Positions 16,666 to 24,022 of a stretch of DNA of 25,685 nt are shown piece after piece. Numbering within the stretch: the first letter of the stretch is position 1; the number at the start of each line of letters is the position of its first letter. The DNA lies in contig DATKPC010000143.1 of assembly GCA_035524275.1 (NCBI GenBank), positions 1 to 25,685 on the forward strand. The letters run 5' to 3'. The notes below the pieces were generated by a model. The model had not been told where the DNA came from and did not search any database. It worked only from the letters and a program-made list of their open reading frames with translations. Made by a program: the position numbers and the translations under genes. Source of the stretch: DATKPC01 sp035524275 (GTDB lineage: Bacteria; Pseudomonadota; Gammaproteobacteria; Burkholderiales; Burkholderiaceae_F).

Positions 16666-17082
16666 ATGAACCCGATTGCCTTCGCCTTCGCCCCGATCGA
16701 TTCGCTCTGGCGCGCCGTCTCGATGCCGCTTCGCGCCGCGTTCGTCATCGGGATCTGCTACGCCATCAACCGCTTCACGTCGCCGGCGCATCCCTGGTGG
16801 CACTGGGTCGCGTTCGGCATGGGCATCGCGGTGCTCGTGGCCTGGGCGCGTGCCGCCCGGACGATCGTGCTGCTGATCGCCGCCTACTATGTCGGCCGGT
16901 GGATCTACCGGAAGTACGGCGACGATGCGAAGGCGCGTTTCGACGCGTGGATGGCCGCCCGCGCGGCCGGCGCGTCCGCGCCGCGCACCTCGAGCGATGC
17001 GCGGCGCTCGCCCGATTCGAACGACGTCCTTCGACTTCTCGGCAACGAGCCGGCGCTGCGCGCCGAGGGCATCGTTCACTGA
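16666..17082 (+). CDS. Hypothetical two-helix membrane protein
   Basis: I do not recognise a family. The 138-residue product has two hydrophobic segments, about 21-35 (PLRAAFVIGICYAIN) and about 42-77 (WWHWVAFGMGIAVLVAWARAARTIVLLIAAYYVGRWI), the second long enough for two helices. A basic and then Ala/Ser-rich hydrophilic tail follows. I chose the ATG at 16666 because GGAG lies 6 nt upstream; an earlier in-frame ATG at 16630 adds an acidic 12-residue piece without a ribosome-binding site. It precedes the DUF1272 gene by 29 nt, so the two may be one unit. Confidence 0.65.
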   Translation: MNPIAFAFAPIDSLWRAVSMPLRAAFVIGICYAINRFTSPAHPWWHWVAFGMGIAVLVAWARAARTIVLLIAAYYVGRWIYRKYGDDAKARFDAWMAARAAGASAPRTSSDARRSPDSNDVLRLLGNEPALRAEGIVH

Positions 17083-17111
17083 CCGGGCTGCCGCAGCCCG
17101 AGGAGATTGCG

Positions 17112-17357
17112 ATGCTGCAACTGCGCCCATCGTGCGAATGCTGCGACAAGGACCTGCCCCCGGATTCGGCCGAGGCGCGGATCTGCTCGTTCGAGTGCAC
17201 GTTCTGCGTCGCGTGTGCCGAGACCAAGCTCGGTGGAGCCTGTCCGAATTGCGGTGGCGAACTCGTGCCGCGCCCGCGCCGTCCGGCGGCCGAGCTGGCG
17301 CGCCATCCGGGATCCACGACGCGCGTGCATAAGCCGGCGGGCTGCGCGCCGAACTGA
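17112..17357 (+). CDS. DUF1272 cysteine-rich zinc-ribbon-like protein
   Basis: This is a small 81-residue protein. Cys at 8, 10, 11, 25, 29, 32, 35, 44 and 47 (CECCDKDLP, ICSFECTFCVACAETKL, CPNCGGEL) form the DUF1272 pattern, probably binding two zinc ions; the cellular role of the family is unknown. The tail is basic (RPRRPAAELARHPGSTT). A strong AGGAG lies 7 nt before the ATG. It lies between a small membrane protein and a GFA-family gene, all on plus. Confidence 0.85.
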   Translation: MLQLRPSCECCDKDLPPDSAEARICSFECTFCVACAETKLGGACPNCGGELVPRPRRPAAELARHPGSTTRVHKPAGCAPN

Positions 17358-17405
17358 CGCGACGGTCGGCCGCCCGAGCCGCCGCAAGCCACCGAAAGGA
17401 ACCCC

Positions 17406-17840
17406 ATGGCCGCATCGTTTTCCGGGCGCTGCCTCTGCGGCGCGGTCCGTTACGCGACCGACGTGGATCCGGTCTACAGCGGCAACTGCCACTGCCGCGA
17501 CTGCCAGCGCAGCTCGGGCAGCGCGTTCACGCCGGCGATGATGTTTCCGGAGGCTGCCGTCACGGTCACCGGCGCGGCGCGCTATTACCGGACCAACGCC
17601 GACAGCGGCCGATGGATCGAACGCGGCTTCTGTCCGACATGCGGCTCGCAGCTCTTCGCGAGACTGGAAGCGATGCCCGGCGTCCTCGGCATTCGCGCCG
17701 GAACGCTTGACGACGGCTCGCGCTTCGAGCCGAAACTCAACTTCTTCGTCGCCAGCGCCCAGCCGTGGGACGCCATGGATCCGGCGCTACCGAAGGCACC
17801 CGGTCAGCCGATGGCGCCCGCGACGCCGAAGTCGCCGTAG
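17406..17840 (+). CDS. GFA (Mss4-like) family zinc protein
   Basis: This belongs to the GFA / CENP-V family, named for glutathione-dependent formaldehyde-activating enzyme, though most members have no proven activity. The 144-residue product shows the zinc ligands: CLC at 9-11 in GRCLCGAVRY, CHCRDC at 28-33 followed by QRSSGSAF, and CPTC at 76-79 in GFCPTCGS. The C-terminal GxLDDxSxFEPKLNFFV segment is also typical. An AAAGGA Shine-Dalgarno precedes the ATG. It ends 53 bases before the convergent fumarylacetoacetase stop. Confidence 0.9.
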   Translation: MAASFSGRCLCGAVRYATDVDPVYSGNCHCRDCQRSSGSAFTPAMMFPEAAVTVTGAARYYRTNADSGRWIERGFCPTCGSQLFARLEAMPGVLGIRAGTLDDGSRFEPKLNFFVASAQPWDAMDPALPKAPGQPMAPATPKSP

Positions 17841-17893
17841 CCGGCTGTCGACCGGTCGGCGGCCGCCATACGCGGCGGGCGGCAGGGCGCTCA

Positions 17894-19198
17894 TCACGCC
17901 GCCGCCACCGTTCCGACGCACTCGCCGAAGCCGATCCTCGCCGCCCCGGGACGCTCGCACCACGCGCTCAGCGTCACCGCGTCGCCGTCCTCCAGCCAGG
18001 TCCGCTGCTCGCCGCCCGGCAACGAAATCGGTTGCTTCCCGCCGGACGTGAGTTCGATCAGCGCGCCGGCCTCGCTCGGCGTCGGACCCGACAGCGTGCC
18101 GCTGCCGAACAGGTCGCCGGGCTGCAGGTTGCAACCGTTCACCGTATGGTGCGCGACGAGTTGCGCGATCGTCCAGTAGGCGTGCCGGTAGCTCGTCCGG
18201 CAGACGATGGCGTCGGCCTCGCCGCGCCGGCGCATCGCCTCGGTCGACAGGCCGACCTGCAGCTGGATGTCGAAGGCGCCGCGCTCGCGATTCGCCGGCG
18301 CGTCGAGATACGGCAGCGGCGCCGGATCGCCGGCGGGGCGCTCGAAGGCAACGCGGTACGGCGCCAGCGCCTCCAGCGTCACGACCCACGGCGAGATCGT
18401 GGTCGCGAAATTCTTCGACAGGAAGGGCCCCAGGGGTTGGTACTCCCAGGCCTGGATATCGCGTGCCGACCAGTCGTTGAGCAGGCACAGGCCGAAGACA
18501 TGCGCCTCGGCTTCCTCCATCGGGATCGGCGAGCCGAGCGCATTGCCGGTGCCGACGAAGATGCCGAGTTCCAGCTCGATGTCGAGGCGGCGGCTCGGAC
18601 CTACGACGGGTGCGCTCGCGCCGGCCGGCATCGCCTGGCCCTGCGGACGGCGCAGCGCCTGCCCGGAGATGCCGATGCTCGAGGCGCGCCCGTGGTAGCC
18701 GATCGGCACCCACTTGTAGTTCGGCAGCAGCGGACTGTCGGGCCGGAACAGGCGGCCGATATTCGTCGCGTGGTGGATCGAGGTGTAGAAATCGGTGTAG
18801 TCGCCGATTGCGGCGGGCAGGGCGTACTGCGCATCGGCTTGCGCGACGAGGCAGCGCTCGAGCGCCATCTGCTGCGCGGCACCTTCGCGCAGCGCGCGGG
18901 ACAGCGCGAGGCGCAACGCGCGCCATGCTGCGGGGCCCTGCCGCATCAGCGCATTGAGCGCGCTCGCGGCGCCGGCCTCGGCCGCCTGCTGCGCGGCACC
19001 GTCGAAGAGCCCGGCCCGCGCCACCGCCGCGAGGTCGACGATCCGATCGCCGATGGCTACGCCGCCGCGACAGGGTTCGTCGCGGCCGCGGACGCGGAAC
19101 ACCGCGAACGGCAGGTTCTGGATCGGGAAATCGGCGCCGGGCACCCGCGCCGATGCGACCCAGCTGCGCAGTGCCGGGTCGTGCGTCTCGTCGAGCAT
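17894..19198 (-). CDS. fahA: Fumarylacetoacetase
   Basis: This enzyme hydrolyses the C-C bond of fumarylacetoacetate to fumarate and acetoacetate. The 434-residue protein starts at ATG 19198, 7 nt after the VOC gene stop. The N-terminal SH3-like domain includes FPIQNLPFAVFR; the catalytic domain includes DYTDFYTSIHHATNIGRLFRP. By alignment from memory with mouse FAH, the metal and catalytic residues are all present: D136, H143 (catalytic base), E208 and E210 in LDIELELGIF, D242 in NDWSARDIQ, and K262 in LGPFLSKNF. It is the last gene of the five-gene catabolic operon. In classical tyrosine degradation it follows homogentisate dioxygenase and maleylacetoacetate isomerase; neither is visible here, so it may serve a related acylpyruvate product. 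Confidence 0.93.
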   Translation of the reverse strand: MLDETHDPALRSWVASARVPGADFPIQNLPFAVFRVRGRDEPCRGGVAIGDRIVDLAAVARAGLFDGAAQQAAEAGAASALNALMRQGPAAWRALRLALSRALREGAAQQMALERCLVAQADAQYALPAAIGDYTDFYTSIHHATNIGRLFRPDSPLLPNYKWVPIGYHGRASSIGISGQALRRPQGQAMPAGASAPVVGPSRRLDIELELGIFVGTGNALGSPIPMEEAEAHVFGLCLLNDWSARDIQAWEYQPLGPFLSKNFATTISPWVVTLEALAPYRVAFERPAGDPAPLPYLDAPANRERGAFDIQLQVGLSTEAMRRRGEADAIVCRTSYRHAYWTIAQLVAHHTVNGCNLQPGDLFGSGTLSGPTPSEAGALIELTSGGKQPISLPGGEQRTWLEDGDAVTLSAWCERPGAARIGFGECVGTVAAA

Positions 19199-19205
19199 CG
19201 CGGCG

Positions 19206-19742
19206 TCAGCTCGTGACGCTGCCGTCGTGCATCCAGCGCGCATGGGTCGGCGCGCGCCGGGTGCGGCTCCACTCGTCCAGCATCTCCCACTTGACCTCGT
19301 CGAGCTTGCGGTACATCTCGGGCGTCCCGCAGTCGGCCGCGAGCTCCAGTCGATGGCCGTTCGGATCGAAGAAGTAGATGCTCTTGAAGATCGTGTGGTT
19401 CGTCGGACCGACGACCGGGACGCCGGAGGCCTCGAGCTTCGCCTTGACCTGCAGGAGCCGATCGACGGACTCCACTTTCAGCGCGAGATGCTGCACCCAG
19501 TTCGGCGTGTTCGGGTCGCGTCCCATCGGCGGCGAATTCGGGATCTCGAAGAATGCCAGCACGTTGCCGTCGCCGGCGTCCAGGAACACGTGCATGTACG
19601 GGTCCGGCGCCTTCGTCGACGGGACCTCGTTCTCCGCAATCGCGAGGATGAACTTCATGTCGAGGTGCTCCTGGTACCAGAGCACCGTTTCCCGGGCGTC
19701 CTTGCAGCGGTACGCGACGTGGTGGACCTTCTGGACGATCAT
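19206..19742 (-). CDS. VOC family protein, probable ring-cleaving dioxygenase
   Basis: This is a vicinal-oxygen-chelate fold enzyme of 178 residues with two beta-alpha-beta-beta-beta modules. Likely metal ligands form a complete 2-His-1-carboxylate set: H8 in KVHHVAYRC, H85 in WVQHLALKV and E133 in GHRLELAAD; E66 in AFFEIP occupies the other usual VOC position. The C-terminal tail (KLDEVKWEMLDEWSRTRRAPTH) extends past the usual domain. A strong GAGGAG lies just before the ATG at 19742. Its place between an FAD aromatic hydroxylase and fumarylacetoacetase suggests that it opens the ring or handles a ring-derived intermediate (inference); VOC isomerases and glyoxalases share this fold. Confidence 0.85.
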   Translation of the reverse strand: MIVQKVHHVAYRCKDARETVLWYQEHLDMKFILAIAENEVPSTKAPDPYMHVFLDAGDGNVLAFFEIPNSPPMGRDPNTPNWVQHLALKVESVDRLLQVKAKLEASGVPVVGPTNHTIFKSIYFFDPNGHRLELAADCGTPEMYRKLDEVKWEMLDEWSRTRRAPTHARWMHDGSVTS

Positions 19743-19758
19743 GGTGACTCCTCGTGCG

Positions 19759-19828
19759 GGTCAGGTGTCGGCGGTCGGGTTTCGGCGGTCGGGTGTCGGC
19801 GGTCAGGTGTCGGCGGTCGGGCGTCGAC
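19759..19828. repeat. 14-bp tandem repeat, five units
   Basis: Five head-to-tail copies of a unit close to GGTCGGGTGTCGGC (starts 19759, 19773, 19787, 19801, 19815) fill the gap between the DUF2783 gene stop and the VOC gene start. Units differ by one or two bases; the last has GCGTCGAC at its end. In mRNA terms this array is in the intercistronic space of the minus-strand operon. Confidence 0.92.
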
Positions 19829-19830
19829 CG

Positions 19831-20055
19831 TCACGCGCCCTCGCGCGCCAGCGCCATCGCTTCGCGCAGGACCGCGATGTCGCCGATGTGGTTGGACAGC
19901 AGCAGGACGAGCTTCGCATTGACCTGCGCGCTCTGCTCGTCCGTCAGGTCGCGATGCGTGTCGATCAGCAGTTGGTAGAAGTCGTCGCCGGGCGAGAAGT
20001 CGCGGATGTAGCGCTTGGCGGCGTCGTGGAAATTGGGTTGCAGCTGCAGGGGCAT
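19831..20055 (-). CDS. DUF2783 small protein
   Basis: This 74-residue helical protein contains DDFYQLLIDTHRDLTDEQSAQVNAKLVLLLSNHIGDIAVLREAMALARE, which I recognise as DUF2783. Such proteins are typically found beside FAD-dependent aromatic hydroxylases, as here, and may be partner or stabilising subunits (inference). The ATG at 20055 follows GGGAGA at 5 nt; longer in-frame upstream translation is Arg-rich and overlaps the hydroxylase gene, so it was rejected. The start is 38 nt after the hydroxylase stop. Confidence 0.85.
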   Translation of the reverse strand: MPLQLQPNFHDAAKRYIRDFSPGDDFYQLLIDTHRDLTDEQSAQVNAKLVLLLSNHIGDIAVLREAMALAREGA

Positions 20056-20093
20056 CGGCGTCTCCCGTAACGGCCGGTGAGCGGGCGCTCGGA

Positions 20094-21749
20094 TCAGGCG
20101 GTGCAGGTCGCGCGCGCGACCGCGGCGCGCACCTTCGCGGGGTCGGCCGCTCGCCAGCGGGCGCAGACGTGCTGGTCGGGCCGGGCGAGCCACGCCGTGC
20201 CGTCCCGCGCATCGTAACGCTTTGCGAAGAGCCCCTTGACGTCGTGCAGCACGCGCACGCCGCCGCGTCGGGCCGCGTTCGGCGAGACGATGATCGGCTC
20301 GACCGGAATGCGCGCGTCCTTCAGCGCCGCGAACGCATCGAGCGGCACCCGCTCCGGATCGTCGGCGTAGAGCAGCAGCTGGAAGCGATTGCCGAGCTGG
20401 TCCAGCAGCCAGCCGGGGCGGCCATCGACCACGATCGGCGCGTCGTCCATGGGCGCGCCCGGCTCCATCAGCCCGGCAAAGACGTCGCTATCCGCGGTGT
20501 TGAGCGACGATCCGGTGTAGTGCGCCGGCACCGAGAGGCGCCCGGAGTTGACGAGCTTGCGCGCGAACGGATGCTTCTGTGCCAGTTGCAGCACCGCGTT
20601 GCGGAACGTCCGGCTGGCCGCGCTCTTCGGCGTGATGAAGTCGGTCGAGCGCGTGGAGTTCAGGATGTTCTCGTCGGCCGCGAACGTGCGCTCTTCGGAG
20701 TAGGTGTCGAGCAGCCGCGCCGGCGCATCGCCCTGGATGACGAGCTTCAGCTTCCAGACCAGGTTGTCGGTGTCCTGGATCCCGGAGTTCGCGCCGCGCG
20801 CGCCGAACGGCGACACCTGGTGCGCGGCGTCGCCGGCGAACAACACGCGGCCGTGGTTGAAGCGCGCCATCCGCCGACACTGGAACGTGTAGACGCTGAC
20901 CCATTCCAGCTCGAACTCGCGATCGTGGCCGAGCATCGCCTTGATGCGCGGGATGACCCGCTCCGGCTTCTTCTCCTCGGCCGGGTCCGCATCCCACCCG
21001 AGCTGGAAGTCGATGCGCCAGACGTCGTCGGCTTCGCGGTGCAGCAGCACCGACTGGTTGCGGTGGAACGGCGGGTCGAACCAGAACCAGCGCTCCGCCG
21101 GAAACGGCGCCTTCATGATCACGTCGGCGATCAGGAAGCGATCCATGAAGATCCGCCCCTCGACGTCGAGTCCCATCATCGCGCGGATCGGGCTGCGCGC
21201 GCCATCGCAGACGATCAGCCAGTCCGCCTCCAGGACATAGACCCCGTCCGGGGTCTCGACGTTCAACTCGACCCGGTCGGACTGCTGCCGGACCGAGACG
21301 ACCTTGTTCTTCCAGCGGATCTCGACGCCGACCTGCTCGCAGCGCCGGACCTGGTATTCCTCGAGGTAGTACTGCTGCAGGTTCACCATCCCGGGCCGCT
21401 TGTGGTCGGCGTCCGGCTGCAGGTCGAAGCGGAAGACCTCGCCCTCGCCGAAGAACGTGCGGCCGACGCTCCAGCTCACGCCCTTGTCGGCGACCGGATC
21501 GCCGACACCGCAGCGATCGAGGATCTCGAGCGCCCGTTTCGCGTAGCACAGGCCGCGGGAGCCGACCGACACCGTGTCGTCGTCATCCAGCACGAGGACG
21601 GGCAAGCCGTGCTGCTGTGCATCGAGCGCGGCGGCGAGGCCGACCGGGCCAGCGCCAACGACGATGATCGGATGCCGCTTCGCCGGCCCGCCATCGAGTT
21701 CCGGCGGCCGCTGGTACGCGAACTTCGGATACGTGTAGGACTTCAGCAT
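20094..21749 (-). CDS. FAD-dependent aromatic monooxygenase (MhpA/PheA-like)
   Basis: This is a class A flavoprotein hydroxylase of 551 residues, which uses NAD(P)H and O2 to hydroxylate a phenolic ring. The Rossmann motif is V31-G-A-G-P-V-G37 with acidic LVLDDDD at the strand end. The DG motif is C181-D-G183 in DWLIVCDGARSPIR, and the GD motif is G306-D307 in RVLFAGDAAHQVSPFGARGANSGIQD. The C-terminal thioredoxin-like domain (about 430-540: DQLGNRFQLLLYAD..., ending KRYDARDGTAWLARPDQHVCARW) places it with MhpA and phenol hydroxylase-type enzymes. The ATG at 21749 has GGGAGA upstream. The substrate is not derivable from sequence; 3-hydroxyphenylpropionate-like or hydroxylated phenylacetate-like acids are candidates. 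Confidence 0.92.
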   Translation of the reverse strand: MLKSYTYPKFAYQRPPELDGGPAKRHPIIVVGAGPVGLAAALDAQQHGLPVLVLDDDDTVSVGSRGLCYAKRALEILDRCGVGDPVADKGVSWSVGRTFFGEGEVFRFDLQPDADHKRPGMVNLQQYYLEEYQVRRCEQVGVEIRWKNKVVSVRQQSDRVELNVETPDGVYVLEADWLIVCDGARSPIRAMMGLDVEGRIFMDRFLIADVIMKAPFPAERWFWFDPPFHRNQSVLLHREADDVWRIDFQLGWDADPAEEKKPERVIPRIKAMLGHDREFELEWVSVYTFQCRRMARFNHGRVLFAGDAAHQVSPFGARGANSGIQDTDNLVWKLKLVIQGDAPARLLDTYSEERTFAADENILNSTRSTDFITPKSAASRTFRNAVLQLAQKHPFARKLVNSGRLSVPAHYTGSSLNTADSDVFAGLMEPGAPMDDAPIVVDGRPGWLLDQLGNRFQLLLYADDPERVPLDAFAALKDARIPVEPIIVSPNAARRGGVRVLHDVKGLFAKRYDARDGTAWLARPDQHVCARWRAADPAKVRAAVARATCTA

Positions 21750-21821
21750 CGATCGTCTCCCTGGCGCGGATCGTGTCCCGCGGGTGGGGTGGGCGTCGAG
21801 ATGGCACTGCGAGGGCGCCGG

Positions 21822-21954
21822 CCCTCTCCCCCGGCCCCTCTCCCGCTGGCGCGGGCGAGGGGAGTCTCGTCGTCGCAAGTCGAGACGTCGTCAACGGAGC
21901 TGACGACGTAGCTCCCCTCGCCCGCGCCAGCGGGAGAGGGGCCGGGGGAGAGGG
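21822..21954. repeat. Palindromic CCCTCTCCC repeat, copy C, perfect 43-bp arms
   Basis: The left arm (21822-21864) and right arm (21912-21954) are perfect inverted copies over 43 bases, with a 47-base spacer. Each arm also folds internally (CCCCTCTCCCGC...GCGGGCGAGGGG with a GG-containing loop). The spacer has its own complementary pieces (GTCTCG/CGAGAC). It sits inside the catabolic operon between the MBL-fold gene and the FAD hydroxylase gene. Confidence 0.95.
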
Positions 21955-21977
21955 CGCTGCCCATCGTCGCTCGCCAG

Positions 21978-22931
21978 CTACCCTTCCAGCGCCCCCCACA
22001 TCTCGCGGTCGCGCTCGGCCGTCCAGATCCGCGGGTCCGGAAAGCGGGTCGCCTCGTCGTAGGCGCGCGTGACGTCGAACGGCAGGCAATGGTCGAAGAT
22101 CACCCAGCTGCCGTACTTCGGCTTCAGGCGATCGTAGGTCTCGCGATAGACGGCCTTCAGGTCGCGGCCGGCGGCGGCACCGGCCTTGACGCTCGCGTAG
22201 AGCTCGCTCACGAAGGCGCCCGTGACTTCGAGGCCTTTCTGCACCTGCGCTTCGCCTTTGAGCGCGGGGCCGCGACCGGGCACCAGCGCGAGCGGGCGCA
22301 GCGCGGCGATGTTCCTGAGCGTCGCCGGCCAGTCCTGGAAGTAGGCGTCGCCGGCGTACGGCGTCGCATCGAATTCGACAAGGTCGCCCGACAGCAGCAC
22401 GCGGTCCTGCGGCAGCCAGACGACCGTATCCCCCTTCGTGTGCCCGCGGCCGAGCTGGAGCAGCTGCACCTCGAGCGAGCCGAGCCACAGCGTCATCCTG
22501 CCGCTGAAGGTCATCGTCGGCCACGTCAGCCCCGGCGGCACGGTCTCGACGTTGCGGAAGAGGCGCGGGAAGCGCCCGATCTCGCTCGCCTTGTCGGCCT
22601 CGCCACGCTCGACGATCAGGTCGCGCGTGTCCTGGCTCGCGATGATCTGCTGTGCGCCGTACGCCGAAGCGCCCAGCACGCGAACCGCGTGGTAGTGCGT
22701 CAGCACGACGTAACGGATCGGCTTGTCGGTGACGCTGCGGATCCGGCGGATGACGTCCTGCGCCATCACTGGCGTGGCCTGCGTGTCAGCCACCAGCACG
22801 GCGTCGTCGCCGACGATGATCCCGGTATTCGGATCGCCTTCCGCGGTGTACGCGTAGGCGTGATCGGAAAGCTTCTCGAAGGTGATGCGCTTTTCCTCGA
22901 GATCGGCTTGCGAGGCGAACTGCTTGCTCAT
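21978..22931 (-). CDS. MBL-fold metallo-hydrolase with altered metal site
   Basis: This is a metallo-beta-lactamase-fold protein of 317 residues. The usual H-x-H-x-D-H motif reads H79-Y-H81-A-V83-R84, so two ligands of the second metal are replaced. H164 in GRGHTKGD and D183 in LLSGDLVE remain. The late GHG His is replaced by R220 in VPGRGP. A single-metal site (H79, H81, H164, perhaps D183) is therefore expected. AAGGA precedes the ATG. It is the first gene of the catabolic operon, driven from the promoter near 23029-23057. Hydrolysis of an ester, lactone or thioester intermediate is a reasonable but unproven role. Confidence 0.88.
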   Translation of the reverse strand: MSKQFASQADLEEKRITFEKLSDHAYAYTAEGDPNTGIIVGDDAVLVADTQATPVMAQDVIRRIRSVTDKPIRYVVLTHYHAVRVLGASAYGAQQIIASQDTRDLIVERGEADKASEIGRFPRLFRNVETVPPGLTWPTMTFSGRMTLWLGSLEVQLLQLGRGHTKGDTVVWLPQDRVLLSGDLVEFDATPYAGDAYFQDWPATLRNIAALRPLALVPGRGPALKGEAQVQKGLEVTGAFVSELYASVKAGAAAGRDLKAVYRETYDRLKPKYGSWVIFDHCLPFDVTRAYDEATRFPDPRIWTAERDREMWGALEG

Positions 22932-23028
22932 GGGATTCCTTGACGGGAAAGTCGCGCGCGCAGCGCCGGACGCGGTCGATCGAATGCGAGCGGCCCGAAC
23001 GGCGGTCGACGGGACATCGTGCCAGCAC

Positions 23029-23057
23029 CTTATACATTCGCGTTATACATTCGTCAA
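23029..23057 (-). promoter_or_regulatory. Strong sigma70 promoter of the catabolic operon
   Basis: On the minus strand TTGACG (23052-23057) and TATAAG (23029-23034) are separated by exactly 17 bases, both 5 of 6 to consensus. Transcription would start near 23022 and leave a leader of about 90 bases before the MBL-fold gene. The spacer and both hexamers overlap the two direct repeats at 23030-23053, so an IclR-family repressor or activator could act there. Confidence 0.8.
23030..23053. promoter_or_regulatory. Paired direct repeats, candidate IclR operator
   Basis: TTATACATTCG occurs at 23030-23040 and again at 23043-23053, an 11-base exact direct repeat spaced 13 bases start to start. It lies between the divergent MBL-fold gene and iclR genes and overlaps the -10 and -35 of the minus-strand promoter. 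IclR sites are often palindromic; same-face direct repeats would be a variation. Confidence 0.65.
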
Positions 23058-23072
23058 GTCGTTAGATATAGT
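23044..23072 (+). promoter_or_regulatory. Candidate promoter of the iclR gene
   Basis: On the plus strand TATACA (23044-23049, 4 of 6) and TATAGT (23067-23072, 5 of 6) are separated by 17 bases, 71 bases upstream of the iclR ATG. The -35 lies inside the second direct repeat, so binding there would affect both directions, which would fit autoregulation. Confidence 0.45.
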
Positions 23073-23142
23073 TTAATCTTCGATCCCTGTTCCAAGGCCC
23101 GGACGCGCCGATACGATCCGGGCTCCACGACGCTCGAGCGCG

Positions 23143-23955
23143 ATGAATCCTGCCGCCAAGGCCTCCGTCCCCGCCGCCAAGCCGCGGCGCGGTATCCAGT
23201 CGATCGAGGTCGGCGGGCAGCTGCTGGCGGTCCTGGTGCAGAACGGCCGGCCGATGAGCCTGCGCGACCTGTCGCGCGCGGCCGGAATGGCGCCGGCCAA
23301 GGCGCATCCGTACCTCGTGAGCTTCGGCAACCTCGGGCTCGTGAAGCAGGATCCGCACGCCTCGACGTACCAGCTGGGGCCGTTCGCGCTGCAGCTCGGC
23401 CTCGTCGCGCTGCACGGCCTGGACCCGGTCAACGAGGCGCTCGCCGAGGTCCCGCAGCTCGCGGTGACGATCGAGGAGGCCGTCGCGATCGCGGTCTGGG
23501 GCAGCCACGGGGCGACCATCGTCCACTTCCAGGAATCGAGCCATCCGATCCACGTCAACATGCGCACCGGCACCGTGATGTCGCTGGTCGACACCGCGAC
23601 CGGCCGCGCGTTTGCCGCGTACCTGCCGCCGAAGCTGTGCGAGAAGCTGGCGCGCGACGAGATCCGGCGGCTTGCCGGCGACGCCGCCGACGCGCAGGAT
23701 ATCGAGCGGCAGTTCGAGCACGCGCTCGCGGAGATCCGCCGCCGCGGGCTGGCGCGCGCGCTCGGCAAGCCGATGCCGGGCATCAATGCGATCTGCGCGC
23801 CGGTGTTCGACCAGGCCGGCTCGATTGCGCTCGTGATCACCGCGGTCGGCCCGGCCGGATCGTTCGACGCCGGCTGGGACGGGGCGATCGCGCGCGAAGT
23901 CCGCGCATGCGCGGAACGCATCTCCCGCCGCCTCGGACACGTGCCCGGCGGCTGA
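23143..23955 (+). CDS. IclR family transcriptional regulator
   Basis: This is a 270-residue DNA-binding regulator. The N-terminal winged helix-turn-helix lies at about 18-80 (GIQSIEVGGQLLAVLVQNGRPMSLRDLSRAAGMAPAKAHPYLVSFGNLGLV, then STYQLGPFALQLG). The C-terminal GAF-like effector domain lies at about 95-265 (GTVMSLVDTATGRAFAAYLP; GINAICAPVFDQAGSIALVITAVGP). The family commonly controls aromatic and organic-acid degradation in response to a pathway metabolite. It is divergent from the catabolic operon across a 211-bp promoter region and 67 nt upstream of the SHMT-like gene, so it likely controls both. The Shine-Dalgarno is weak (GAGCG). Confidence 0.93.
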   Translation: MNPAAKASVPAAKPRRGIQSIEVGGQLLAVLVQNGRPMSLRDLSRAAGMAPAKAHPYLVSFGNLGLVKQDPHASTYQLGPFALQLGLVALHGLDPVNEALAEVPQLAVTIEEAVAIAVWGSHGATIVHFQESSHPIHVNMRTGTVMSLVDTATGRAFAAYLPPKLCEKLARDEIRRLAGDAADAQDIERQFEHALAEIRRRGLARALGKPMPGINAICAPVFDQAGSIALVITAVGPAGSFDAGWDGAIAREVRACAERISRRLGHVPGG

Positions 23956-24022
23956 ACGAACTCCGCGTCGATCCTGCGCCGACCCGATGCCGGGCCCACG
24001 CCATTCACCTCAGGAGATCCCG

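Noticed and set aside
17894..19742. Simple tyrosine/homogentisate operon
   Set aside because: Fumarylacetoacetase is clear, but the homogentisate dioxygenase (cupin) and the isomerase are absent and a VOC protein stands in their place, so the pathway name is left open.
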